A stretch of DNA of 64,000 bases from Microbacterium sp. LWH3-1.2. Lineage in GTDB: Bacteria > Actinomycetota > Actinomycetes > Actinomycetales > Microbacteriaceae. This document shows positions 49,375 through 57,512 of this stretch, one piece after another; the stretch's first letter is position 1, and each line of letters starts with the position of its first letter. A program made the translations under genes and the position numbers. Under the pieces are notes generated by a model. That model saw only the letters and a list, made by a program, of their open reading frames with translations. It did not search any database and had not been told where the DNA came from. The stretch is taken from assembly GCF_040675855.1 (NCBI RefSeq), contig NZ_JBEGIK010000001.1:496001-560000 (forward strand). Direction: 5' to 3'.

Positions 49375-50139
49375 ATGGCACGTCTGCACAACAAGGTCGC
49401 ACTCATCACCGGCATCGGCGGCGGCATGGGCCGGGAGGCCGCGCGCCGATTCGCCGCCGAGGGCGCGAAGGTCGTCGGCTGCGACATCAACGCGCAAGGG
49501 CTCGACGAGACCGTGCGCATCGTGCGCGAGGAAGGCGGCGAGATCACCGGCATCGGCGGGGTGGACCTGAGCGACGCGGCCACGAGCGCCCGATGGATCG
49601 ATGACGCCGCGGCGGTGTACGGCGGCATCGACATCCTGTATAACAACGCGAGCATCCAGCGGTTCGGCCCCATCGACGAACTCGCCGTCGGCGATTGGGA
49701 GCTCACCATCAGGGGCGAGTTGAGCATCGTCTTCTACGCCGTACGCGCCGCATGGAAGCACTTGAAGGCGCGCGGCGGCGTCATCGTCAACATCGGCTCG
49801 GTCGCGGGCACGCGCGGCGTCGAGTTCATGCCGCAGAATGTGCACGGCGCGGCGAAGGCCGGCGTCATCAATCTGACCCAGCAGCTCGCGGTCGAGGGAG
49901 GACCGCACGGCATCCGTGCGATCTGCATCTCGCCGGGGTTCATCGAGACTCCCGCCACCCGATTCCTCGTGGAGGACCCGCCGCCGGCCATCAAGGCCAC
50001 GTGGGATCGCATTCCGCTCCGTCGCGTCGGGCAGCCCGACGACATCGTCAACGCGGCGGTGTTCCTGGCCTCCGACGAGGCGACGTGGATCACCGGCGTC
50101 AACCTCGTCATCGACGGCGGCAGCTCGGTCCTGGGCTGA
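49375..50139 (+). CDS. SDR-family oxidoreductase (LysR-controlled)
   Basis: A 254-residue SDR. The nucleotide site is TGIGGGMG at residues 12-19, Asp37-like GCDINAQGLDE implies NAD, and ILYNNASIQRFGPI carries the NNA motif. The catalytic Ser is in NIGSVAGTRGVEFM. At the usual YxxxK position the sequence is NVHGAAKAGVINL: the active Tyr is replaced by His (H-G-A-A-K), which is unusual and could alter or abolish activity. AAGGAGAGTC is the ribosome-binding site. The C-terminus WITGVNLVIDGGSSVLG is standard. Confidence 0.85.
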   Translation: MARLHNKVALITGIGGGMGREAARRFAAEGAKVVGCDINAQGLDETVRIVREEGGEITGIGGVDLSDAATSARWIDDAAAVYGGIDILYNNASIQRFGPIDELAVGDWELTIRGELSIVFYAVRAAWKHLKARGGVIVNIGSVAGTRGVEFMPQNVHGAAKAGVINLTQQLAVEGGPHGIRAICISPGFIETPATRFLVEDPPPAIKATWDRIPLRRVGQPDDIVNAAVFLASDEATWITGVNLVIDGGSSVLG

Positions 50140-50294
50140 TCGCGGGGCGCGATACGACGACGGACAGCGCGCCCGCACGCACCGGCCGATGCCATGCACC
50201 CCTGCGGCGGCGTTCAAGCTCCGCCGCCCCCACTCTCGTTTCGGGAACGGATGCCGCACCACGCGCCCCGCCCCACGCTCCGAGGAGTTCGACG

Positions 50295-50526
50295 ATGACC
50301 TGCGCGCCCGCGCCTGGATCGGCCGAGGGGTCCGACTACTCGCTCGAGCGCCTCTTTTCGCTCGACGGGCAGGTCGCGATCGTCACCGCGGGTACGAGCG
50401 GCATCGGCGGCCTCGCGTGCGCCGAGGCGCTCGCTGCGGCCGGCGCTCGTGTGCTGCTGGCGGGACTGGGCGACGCGCCGGCGGTCGCCGACCCTCCTCG
50501 TCGACGGCGGCGAGAGCCGGGTCTGA
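50295..50526 (+). pseudogene. SDR gene collapsed by internal deletion
   Basis: A good ribosome-binding site (GAGGAGTTC) and ATG 50295 lead into YSLERLFSLDGQVAIVTAGT, SGIGGLACAEALAAAGARVL, the N-terminal Rossmann part of an SDR. Twenty codons later, in another frame (50491-50526), the sequence reads TLLVDGGESRV and stops, which is the typical SDR C-terminus. About 190 residues between the two are missing, and the junction is out of frame. It sits just before the second ABC importer operon. Confidence 0.75.
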
Positions 50527-50695
50527 CGAGCCCGGCGCGGTCATCGCACGCGACGATGCCTCCCATCGCGGGTCCGGCGTTCCCCCTTGCGGGACGTGCT
50601 GGTGTGATGAGATCCGCTGGCACCGCAGCCAGCACCGAAGAGGCGAAGGCGCCGCACCCTCGGCGACGCGCCTCCTGACACAGCAGGAGTGTCCC

Positions 50696-51841
50696 GTGAG
50701 TTCACACAAGAAGTTCGCGATCGCGGCGACAGTCGCCGCGCTCGCCGTCTCGCTGAGCGCGTGTTCCAGTGGTGACGTGGAAACCCCTTCCAGCGCTGCG
50801 ACCGGCAGCGGGCTCAGCGCCGAGGCCCAGGCTGCGCTCGAGACGGCGTACGAGGGCATCGGCTCCACGCTCGACGACCTGGAGGCGACCACCCCTGAGG
50901 AGGGCCTCGACTTCTACGTCATGTCGTGCGGCGAGTCGGTCGCGACGTGCGCCGCCCCGGCGGCCGCCATGGTCGAGGCGGCCGAGGCGGCCGGCTGGAC
51001 CGGCACGATCGTCGACGGCAAGCTGAGCCCCGAGGGGTTCGCGACCGCGATCCGCCAGGCCGTCGCAGGCGGCGCCGACGTGCTCGTACCCGTCGGCATC
51101 AGCTGCAGCGTCGCGCAGGCCGCCTTCACCGAGGCCAAGGACGCCGGCGTCACCATCGTGGGCGGCGGCGGCATCGACGACTGCGACCCGAAGGTCTGGG
51201 ATTCCGAGCGCCTCTGGCTCGAGGACCCGCCCGTGCCGACCCCGTTCCAGGCGATCGGCAAGCTGCAGGCCGACTACACGTGGGGCAAGACCGACGGCGA
51301 CCTCAAGGCCGTCGTAGTGAACCTCTCCAGCAACCCGTGGGGCGGACTGGTCACGCAGGCTTTCGGCGACGAGGTCGACGCCCTCGGAAGCGGCGAGGTG
51401 CTCACCACCGTCGACATCTCCGATCCGGACATCGCGGACGGCTCGTACCTGCAGAAGATCGTCAGCGTGCTGCTTGCCAACCCCGGCGCGAACGCGCTCG
51501 CCATGCCGACGGACGCCTACCTCGTGAACGGCCTCGCGGCCGCGATCGACCAGGCCGGCCTCGCCGACAAGCTGGTCGTGGTCGGCGGGTTCGGTTCTGA
51601 GGCAGCGCTCGACATGATCCGTGCGGGTCAGCCGGGAATCACCGCCACGATCGGCGACGCGCAGATCTGGGAGTCGTGGGGCTCGATCGACACTGCCATC
51701 CGCGTCCGCGCCGAACAGGAGCCGGCCTACATCGGCCAGTCCGTGCAGGCCGTCGACGCCGACAACAACCTGCCCGAGTCGGGCCCGTACGACGGCAGCA
51801 TCGACTGGCAGGCGAAGTTCCTCGAAGCGTGGGGCCAGTGA
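50696..51841 (+). CDS. ABC transporter solute-binding lipoprotein, cysteine-containing
   Basis: A 381-residue exported lipoprotein with lipobox LSAC (Cys23) and a sugar-type peripla_BP_4 fold (DFYVMSCGESVATCAAPAAA, ADVLVPVGISCSVAQAAFTE, VVVGGFGSEAALDMIRAGQP). Four further cysteines near the expected ligand cleft are unusual for this fold, and the sequence differs strongly from the binding protein at 25158-26204. The neighbouring aromatic genes and the LysR gene suggest an aromatic or glycosylated aromatic ligand (inference). GTG 50696 follows CAGGAGTG. It overlaps the ATPase gene by four bases. Confidence 0.85.
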   Translation: MSSHKKFAIAATVAALAVSLSACSSGDVETPSSAATGSGLSAEAQAALETAYEGIGSTLDDLEATTPEEGLDFYVMSCGESVATCAAPAAAMVEAAEAAGWTGTIVDGKLSPEGFATAIRQAVAGGADVLVPVGISCSVAQAAFTEAKDAGVTIVGGGGIDDCDPKVWDSERLWLEDPPVPTPFQAIGKLQADYTWGKTDGDLKAVVVNLSSNPWGGLVTQAFGDEVDALGSGEVLTTVDISDPDIADGSYLQKIVSVLLANPGANALAMPTDAYLVNGLAAAIDQAGLADKLVVVGGFGSEAALDMIRAGQPGITATIGDAQIWESWGSIDTAIRVRAEQEPAYIGQSVQAVDADNNLPESGPYDGSIDWQAKFLEAWGQ

Positions 51842-53448
51842 CCGACGCGGTGACGAACCCGGGAGCGGCGGGGGCGACCACCCCTGCCGCTTCCGGCACG
51901 CGCGCCGCCACGCCGGCGCTCGACATCCGCAATCTCGACAAGGACTTCGCCGGCACGCGCGCCCTCGACGACGCGTCGCTACACGTGCGCCGCGGCACCG
52001 TCCACGCCCTCCTCGGCGGCAACGGCTCGGGCAAGTCCACGACGATCAAGATCCTGGCGGGGGTCTACCCCGCCGACTCCGGGCGACTCGAGATCTTCGG
52101 CGAGCGGTACGACCTGGGCTCGTACACGCCGGCGACCGCTCAGCAGGCGGGTCTGCGGTTCGTGCACCAGGACCTCGGCCTGTTCGAAGACCTGTCGATC
52201 GAGGAGAACTTCGCGCTCGACACCGGCTACCCGCGCCGGGGTCCCCGCATCGACTGGCGCGGACTGCGTAACCGCGTGCGCGGGCTGCTCGCCGACTATG
52301 GACTCGACGTCGACCCGCGGGCGCCGATCCGGACGCTCCGCCCGTCGGACCGCACTATGGTCGCCATCGCGCGGGCCCTCCAGGAGCAAGATGCCGAGCA
52401 GCAGCTGATCCTCGTGCTCGACGAGCCGACCGCCCGGCTCGCGGCGCACGAATCGGAGCTGCTGCTCGAGCGGGTGCGCCGGCGGGCCGAGCTCGGACAG
52501 ACCGTCCTCATCGTCAGCCATCGCCTCCGCGAGGTGCTCGCGGTATCGGACGACTTCACGATCTACCGCGACGGCCGTGTCGTCGGCGAGCTCATCGACG
52601 AGTCGCCCACGGAGGACCGGCTCATCGAGATCATGGCCGGTCGCTCCGTTCAGGCCCTGCGACCGACCGGCGAGATGGCCCACACCGAGCGCACGCCGGT
52701 CTTCTCGGTCACGGGCCTCCGCGGCGGTCCCGTGCGGGGCATCGACTTCACGGTGCACCGCGGCGAGATCCTGGGCCTGGCCGGACTGGTCGGGTCGGGT
52801 CGATCCAGCGTGCTGAAGATGATCTTCGGCGAGCACGCACCCGAGTCGGGTTCGATGATGCTCGACGGCGCGCCATACGCACCCGACGACATCGGCGAGG
52901 CGATGGAGTCCGGAGTGGCCCTCGTCCCCGAGGACCGCGTGCGCGAGGCCGCCTTCATGGACCAGACGATCAGCGACAACCTCGCCCTGGCCACCCTGGC
53001 CGAGAACTGGAGCCGCGGATTCATGCCCCGGGCGAAGGAGCGCGCCGACGCGGACGATCTCATCCGGGAGTTCGGGGTCAAAGCCTCGAGCGCCGACGCC
53101 CTGTTCTCGTCGATGTCGGGTGGCAACCAGCAGAAGGTCGTCATGGCGCGATGGATGCAGCGCGGCCCGAAGCTGCTCCTGCTCGACGAGCCCACGCAGG
53201 GTGTCGACGTCATGAGCCGCGCCGACCTGTACGCCGGCATCCGGCGCGCCGCCGCGGACGGGTGCGCGGTCCTCGTCGCCTCGAGCGACCTCGGCGAGAT
53301 CCACGCGCTGTGCGACCGCACTCTGGTGCTCAGCCGCGGCCGGATCTCCGACGACGTCGCCGCGGGTGACCTCGATGTCGACGCCCTCACCAGCCTCGTC
53401 CTGCGCGAGAGGACCATTCCTGAAGCCCCCACGGAGCCGATCCCATGA
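51838..53448 (+). CDS. ABC transporter ATPase, duplicated (RbsA-like), degenerate first signature
   Basis: A 536-residue protein with two fused nucleotide-binding domains after a 30-residue soluble leader. Domain 1 has Walker A GGNGSGKSTTIKILAG and Walker B LILVLDEPTARL, but its signature region reads LRPSDRTMVAIARALQ, without the SGG/SxGQ core. Domain 2 has the reduced Walker A GLVGSGRSSVLK, a full signature MSGGNQQKVVMARWM and Walker B LLLLDEPTQGVDV. Energising component of the importer with 50696-51841 and 53445-54461; both junctions are four-base overlaps. Confidence 0.9.
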   Translation: MTDAVTNPGAAGATTPAASGTRAATPALDIRNLDKDFAGTRALDDASLHVRRGTVHALLGGNGSGKSTTIKILAGVYPADSGRLEIFGERYDLGSYTPATAQQAGLRFVHQDLGLFEDLSIEENFALDTGYPRRGPRIDWRGLRNRVRGLLADYGLDVDPRAPIRTLRPSDRTMVAIARALQEQDAEQQLILVLDEPTARLAAHESELLLERVRRRAELGQTVLIVSHRLREVLAVSDDFTIYRDGRVVGELIDESPTEDRLIEIMAGRSVQALRPTGEMAHTERTPVFSVTGLRGGPVRGIDFTVHRGEILGLAGLVGSGRSSVLKMIFGEHAPESGSMMLDGAPYAPDDIGEAMESGVALVPEDRVREAAFMDQTISDNLALATLAENWSRGFMPRAKERADADDLIREFGVKASSADALFSSMSGGNQQKVVMARWMQRGPKLLLLDEPTQGVDVMSRADLYAGIRRAAADGCAVLVASSDLGEIHALCDRTLVLSRGRISDDVAAGDLDVDALTSLVLRERTIPEAPTEPIP

Positions 53449-54461
53449 CCGAAACCACATCCCCGCCGACGACGGCGACCGTCTCGATCCCCGTCAACCA
53501 CACGCCGACGCCGCTGCGTCTGCTGGAGAACTACGCGCTGCCGCTGCTGACGGTCCTCGTCTACGTGTTCTTCTGCTTCTTCCCGCTGTCGTCGGCTTCG
53601 TTCCCTACGATCAACAACCTCAATGTGATCCTCGGCAGCCAGGCGGTCATCGCCCTCATCGCGATCGCCGCGCTGTTCCCGCTCGTCTGCGGCTACTTCG
53701 ACTTCTCACTCGGGGCGAACGCCGTCATGGCCCAGGTGGTGTCCGCGGGCCTGATGTCGGTGTTCGGTCTTCCGCTGTGGCTCTCGATCCTCCTCGCCCT
53801 GCTGCTCGGCACCCTGGTGGGCGTCGCCAACGGGTACTTCGTGACGCGGCTCCACATGAGCCCGTTCGTCACGACACTCGGCATGGCGATGCTGCTCGCG
53901 GGGGTCATGTCGTGGTTCACCGGCGGCCGCACGTTCGTCAGCGGGATCGACCCCGCGATCATGAAGTTCGGCTCGACGCGGCTCATCGGCATCCCCCTCG
54001 TCTTCTACATCACGCTCCTGGTCGCAGCGGTGGCGTGGTACTTCTTCACCCACACGCCGTTCGGCCGCTCCTTGTACGCGATTGGCTCGAACGCTACCGC
54101 CGCCAAGCTCGTCGGCCTCCCCGTCGCGAAGAACGTGTGGTGGAGCTTCATCGTCGCCGGCTTCATCGCCGGCGGCGCGGGTGTGCTCCAGCTTGCGCGC
54201 GTCGGAAGCGCCACCGCGTCGGACGGCGGAACACTGCTGTTCCCCGCCCTCGCGGCAGTGTTCCTCGGCGCGACGACGATCCGCCCCGGCTTCTTCAACG
54301 TCTGGGGCACGATCATCGGTGCGATCTTCGTCTCGGTGTCGGTCAGCGGTCTGGCTCTCTCGGGCGCCAGCGGCTGGGCGTCGAACGTGTTCAACGGCAC
54401 CGCGCTGCTCGCCGCCGTCGCACTGTCGACCTGGCTCGGCCGGCGCAAAAAGAGCGGCTGA
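53445..54461 (+). CDS. ABC transporter permease (RbsC-like)
   Basis: A 338-residue membrane subunit with about nine to ten hydrophobic segments. Landmarks are ALFPLVCGYFDFSLGANAVM (the variant of the GIDLS motif of ribose permeases, here Y-F-D-F-S), GNGYF-like VGVANGYFVTRLHMSPFVTT, and the coupling loop LYAIGSNATAAKLVGLPVAK. It overlaps the ATPase gene by four bases (ATGA) and ends the transporter operon. The substrate is unknown. Confidence 0.9.
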   Translation: MTETTSPPTTATVSIPVNHTPTPLRLLENYALPLLTVLVYVFFCFFPLSSASFPTINNLNVILGSQAVIALIAIAALFPLVCGYFDFSLGANAVMAQVVSAGLMSVFGLPLWLSILLALLLGTLVGVANGYFVTRLHMSPFVTTLGMAMLLAGVMSWFTGGRTFVSGIDPAIMKFGSTRLIGIPLVFYITLLVAAVAWYFFTHTPFGRSLYAIGSNATAAKLVGLPVAKNVWWSFIVAGFIAGGAGVLQLARVGSATASDGGTLLFPALAAVFLGATTIRPGFFNVWGTIIGAIFVSVSVSGLALSGASGWASNVFNGTALLAAVALSTWLGRRKKSG

Positions 54462-54570
54462 GCCGCTGTGCTGCACGCGGCCGTCGGGTTCGCCCGGCGG
54501 CCGTGTCTCATTTTCCAGGCCGGTCATGACGTCGGTCCCTAGGATTGGTGCGCTGCCTCACCCATCGACC

Positions 54571-54594
54571 GGCCCCTCGACAGGCTCAGGAACC
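54571..54594. repeat. Dispersed GGCCCCTCGACAGGCTCAGG-type repeat
   Basis: The sequence GGCCCCTCGACAGGCTCAGG followed by AACC belongs to a repeat family widespread in Microbacteriaceae. It lies directly before the LysR start codon, and if an upstream ATG (54526) were used it would be translated as GPSTGSGT. Confidence 0.6.
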
Positions 54595-54597
54595 ACC

Positions 54598-55542
54598 GTG
54601 ACCGACGTCCGAAAGCTCGACCTCAACCTCATCGTGGTGCTCGACGCCCTGCTCATCGAGCGAAACCTCACGCGGGCCGGGGAACGGATCGGGATGACTC
54701 AGCCCGCCGTGAGCGGAGCGCTGGCGCGACTGCGCGAGCTGTTCGACGATCCGCTCCTCGAACGCGAGGGCCGCAGCTTCGTGCTGACGCCGCGCGCCGA
54801 GGCGATGATCCCCGCGGTGGCGGAGTGCATGACCGAGGTGCGGCGCACCTTCGACGTACTGCTCGACTTCGAGCCCGCCACAAGCACCCGCACCTTCCTG
54901 GTGAGGGCGAGCGACTACGTGCTCGCCGAACTCACCAGCCCGCTCAACGGCCTGCTCGAGCGGGAGGCGCCCAGCACCCGGGTAGAGTTCTCGGGCCTTC
55001 CCGCCGCCGAGAGGGTCTCGCCGGTCGACCTGCTGCGCAGCGACGTGACGATCGCTGGCACCGGGCGCGGTGTGCCCGGAAAGCGTGCATCCCTCTTCTC
55101 CGACCGCTTCGTGTGCCTCGTCGACGCGTACAACCCTGCACTGCACGAGGGGCGCCTGTCGATCGATGACCTGGGGCGGCTGCGCTACGTGCGCTCGGTC
55201 TTCGGCCCGCACGTGTCCACGCACCTCGACGACATGCTGGCCGAGGCGGACCTGGTGCCGCCGGTCGCAGTCACGGTGCAGGGCTTCCTGCCTGTGCCCT
55301 TCGCCCTCACCGGGACGCCCTGGGTCGGCTGGGTCCCCGAGCGCACGGCCAACCGCTACGCGGCTGCGCTGGGGCTGGTCGTGGCCGAGACGCCCATGGC
55401 ACCCGGAGTGCTGGTGGAAGCGGCGCACTGGCACCCGTCGAAGTCCGATGATCCGGCGCTGCGGTGGCTCGTGAAGAAGCTGCGCGAGGCGGCGGAGGTC
55501 GTCGAATTCGGCGACGAGCCCGACGACGCGTTCACCGGCTGA
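54598..55542 (+). CDS. LysR-family transcriptional regulator
   Basis: A 314-residue LTTR. The winged helix is KLDLNLIVVLDALLIERNLT, RAGERIGMTQPAVSGALARL, the effector domain follows, and the C-terminus VEAAHWHPSKSDDPALRWLV parallels that of the 48 kb LysR. GTG 54598 is preferred (AGGAACC upstream); an in-frame ATG at 54526 would add 24 residues encoded by a dispersed repeat. It follows the importer operon by 136 bases in the same direction and may control it. It converges on pcaF; 112 bases separate the two stops. Confidence 0.88.
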   Translation: MTDVRKLDLNLIVVLDALLIERNLTRAGERIGMTQPAVSGALARLRELFDDPLLEREGRSFVLTPRAEAMIPAVAECMTEVRRTFDVLLDFEPATSTRTFLVRASDYVLAELTSPLNGLLEREAPSTRVEFSGLPAAERVSPVDLLRSDVTIAGTGRGVPGKRASLFSDRFVCLVDAYNPALHEGRLSIDDLGRLRYVRSVFGPHVSTHLDDMLAEADLVPPVAVTVQGFLPVPFALTGTPWVGWVPERTANRYAAALGLVVAETPMAPGVLVEAAHWHPSKSDDPALRWLVKKLREAAEVVEFGDEPDDAFTG

Positions 55543-55654
55543 GCGGCGCGGGAGGCGGCATCCGCTCTCCGGCCCCAACGGCTGTCAGCACGGGCCGGCG
55601 GCATACCTGTCAGCCCCGGCGACCCGTGCGGCTGCGCGGCACCGTGCCCCCGGG

Positions 55655-56827
55655 TCAGCGCTCGAGCACGACGGCGAGCCCCTGCCCGACGCCGATGCAG
55701 ATCGCGGCGACCGCGACGCCGCCGCCACGCCGGGCGAGCTCGTGCGCGGCGTGGCCGATGATGCGACCGCCCGATGCGCCGAGCGGGTGACCGATCGCGA
55801 GCGCACCGCCGTGGATGTTCACGCGCTCCGGGTCGAGGCCGGCCCACCCCCGGATGTCGGCCAGCGACTGCGACGCGAAGGCCTCGTTGAGCTCGACGAG
55901 GTCGACGTCGGCCCACGTGCGACCGGCGCGGGCGAGCGCCTTGTTCGCGGCCTCGATCGGGGCCAGCGGGAACTGGTCGGGGTCGACGCCGTGCGCCGCG
56001 CGCGCGGTGATGCGGGCCAGCGGCTCACCCGGCAGCGCACCCTCTCGTCCGAGCAGCACCGCCGAGGCGCCGTCGTTGATGGGCGACGAGTTGCCGGCCG
56101 TGACGCTGCCCTCGCCGTCGGCGGCGAACAGCGCCTTCAGGCCGGCGAGCTTCTCCACGGAGGTGTCGTCACGGATGCCTTCGTCGCGCGCGAGCTCGGC
56201 GCCAGGCACCTGCACGATCTCGCCGTCGTAGACGCCGGCTGCCCACGCGGCCGCGGCGAGACGGTGCGAGCGCACCGCGAACTCGTCCTGCGCCTGCCGC
56301 GGGATGCCCTGCTCCCGCGCGATCTTCTCGGCGGACTCGCCGTTCGAGATCGTCCAGTGCTTCGGCAGCTTCGGGTTGGTCATCCGCCACCCGATCGACG
56401 TGTTCCACAGCGTCTGGTTGCCCACGCTCGGCCAGGGCCGCGGCGACTTCTCCACGACGAACGGCGCGCGGCTCATCGACTCGACGCCGCCGGCCAGCAC
56501 GATCTCGGCATCGCCGGCCTCGATCGCGCGGGATCCCTGGATCACCGCCTCGACCGACGACGCGCACAGCCGGTTGACCGTGACGCCGGGCACCGACGTC
56601 GGGAAGCCGGCCAGGAGCGCGCCCATGCGCGCGACGTTGCGGTTGTCCTCGCCCGCTTGGTTCGCGTCGCCGAAGATCACGTCGTCGATCCGCGTCGGGT
56701 CAAGGCCGGTGCGCTCGATCGTCGCCTTCATCACCACCGCCGCCAGGTCATCGGGGCGGATCCCCGCGAGCGCGCCGCCGGCGCGGCCGAACGGCGTGCG
56801 GACGGCGTCGTACACGTAGGTCGCCAT
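55655..56827 (-). CDS. pcaF: Beta-ketoadipyl-CoA thiolase
   Basis: Cleaves beta-ketoadipyl-CoA with CoA to succinyl-CoA and acetyl-CoA, the final step of the beta-ketoadipate pathway. The 390-residue thiolase has the nucleophile Cys88 in VNRLCASSVEAV, the NEAFASQ loop, the catalytic His in GGALAIGHPLGASG and the second Cys in AAICIGVGQG. It starts one base after the pcaJ stop region on the same strand and closes the pcaIJF operon. General acetyl-CoA acetyltransferase activity is the alternative, but the neighbours favour PcaF. Confidence 0.92.
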   Translation of the reverse strand: MATYVYDAVRTPFGRAGGALAGIRPDDLAAVVMKATIERTGLDPTRIDDVIFGDANQAGEDNRNVARMGALLAGFPTSVPGVTVNRLCASSVEAVIQGSRAIEAGDAEIVLAGGVESMSRAPFVVEKSPRPWPSVGNQTLWNTSIGWRMTNPKLPKHWTISNGESAEKIAREQGIPRQAQDEFAVRSHRLAAAAWAAGVYDGEIVQVPGAELARDEGIRDDTSVEKLAGLKALFAADGEGSVTAGNSSPINDGASAVLLGREGALPGEPLARITARAAHGVDPDQFPLAPIEAANKALARAGRTWADVDLVELNEAFASQSLADIRGWAGLDPERVNIHGGALAIGHPLGASGGRIIGHAAHELARRGGGVAVAAICIGVGQGLAVVLER

Positions 56828-56828
56828 G

Positions 56829-57512
56829 TCATTCACCCTCCCGGATGCCGCCGCTCGCGGCATCCGTCAATTCCAGGCCCGTCAGCTCGGCGAGGAGTGC
56901 GACGGTGTTGTCTCCGAACGCCTCGCGCACCGCGAAGCCGTGGGGAGTGACGTCGAAGACCGCGTGGTCGGTGTAGACGCGCGTGACGCAGCCGACGCCG
57001 GTGAGCGGGTAGGTGCAGGCCTCCACCAGCTTCGACTCGCCCGTCTTGGTCAGCAGGTCGGTCATGACGTAGACGTTCTTGGCGCCGATGGCGAGGTCCA
57101 TCGCGCCGCCGACCGCGGGGATCGCCCCGGGCGCGCCCGTCGACCAGTTCGCGAGGTCGCCGGTCTGCGACACCTGGAACGCGCCGAGGACGCACACGTC
57201 GAGGTGGCCGCCGCGCATCATGCCGAACGAGTCCGCGTGGTGGAAGAACGCGGCGCCCGCGAGAGCGGTGACAGGCTGCTTGCCGGCGTTGATGAGATCG
57301 GGATCGATCTCGCCGGCCGCGGGCGACGGCCCCATGCCCAGCATGCCGTTCTCGGTGTGCAGGATGATCTCCTGGTCCTGCGGCAGGTAGTCGGCCACCA
57401 GCGTCGGCGCTCCGATGCCGAGGTTGACGTACGAGCCCTCGGGGATGTCCGCGGCGATGCGCGCGGCGAGCTGCTCACGCGTGATGCGCGTCGCAATGGT
57501 CGTGTCGGTCAC
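56829..57512 (-). CDS. pcaJ: 3-oxoadipate CoA-transferase subunit B
   Basis: Beta subunit (227 residues) of the succinyl-CoA:3-oxoadipate CoA-transferase, which activates beta-ketoadipate. It carries the family catalytic Glu in ILHTENGMLGMGPSP and the G-A-M-D-L motif GGAMDLAIGAKNVYVMTDL. GTG 57512 overlaps the stop of pcaI by four bases, as expected for equal production of the two subunits. Confidence 0.92.
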   Translation of the reverse strand: MTDTTIATRITREQLAARIAADIPEGSYVNLGIGAPTLVADYLPQDQEIILHTENGMLGMGPSPAAGEIDPDLINAGKQPVTALAGAAFFHHADSFGMMRGGHLDVCVLGAFQVSQTGDLANWSTGAPGAIPAVGGAMDLAIGAKNVYVMTDLLTKTGESKLVEACTYPLTGVGCVTRVYTDHAVFDVTPHGFAVREAFGDNTVALLAELTGLELTDAASGGIREGE

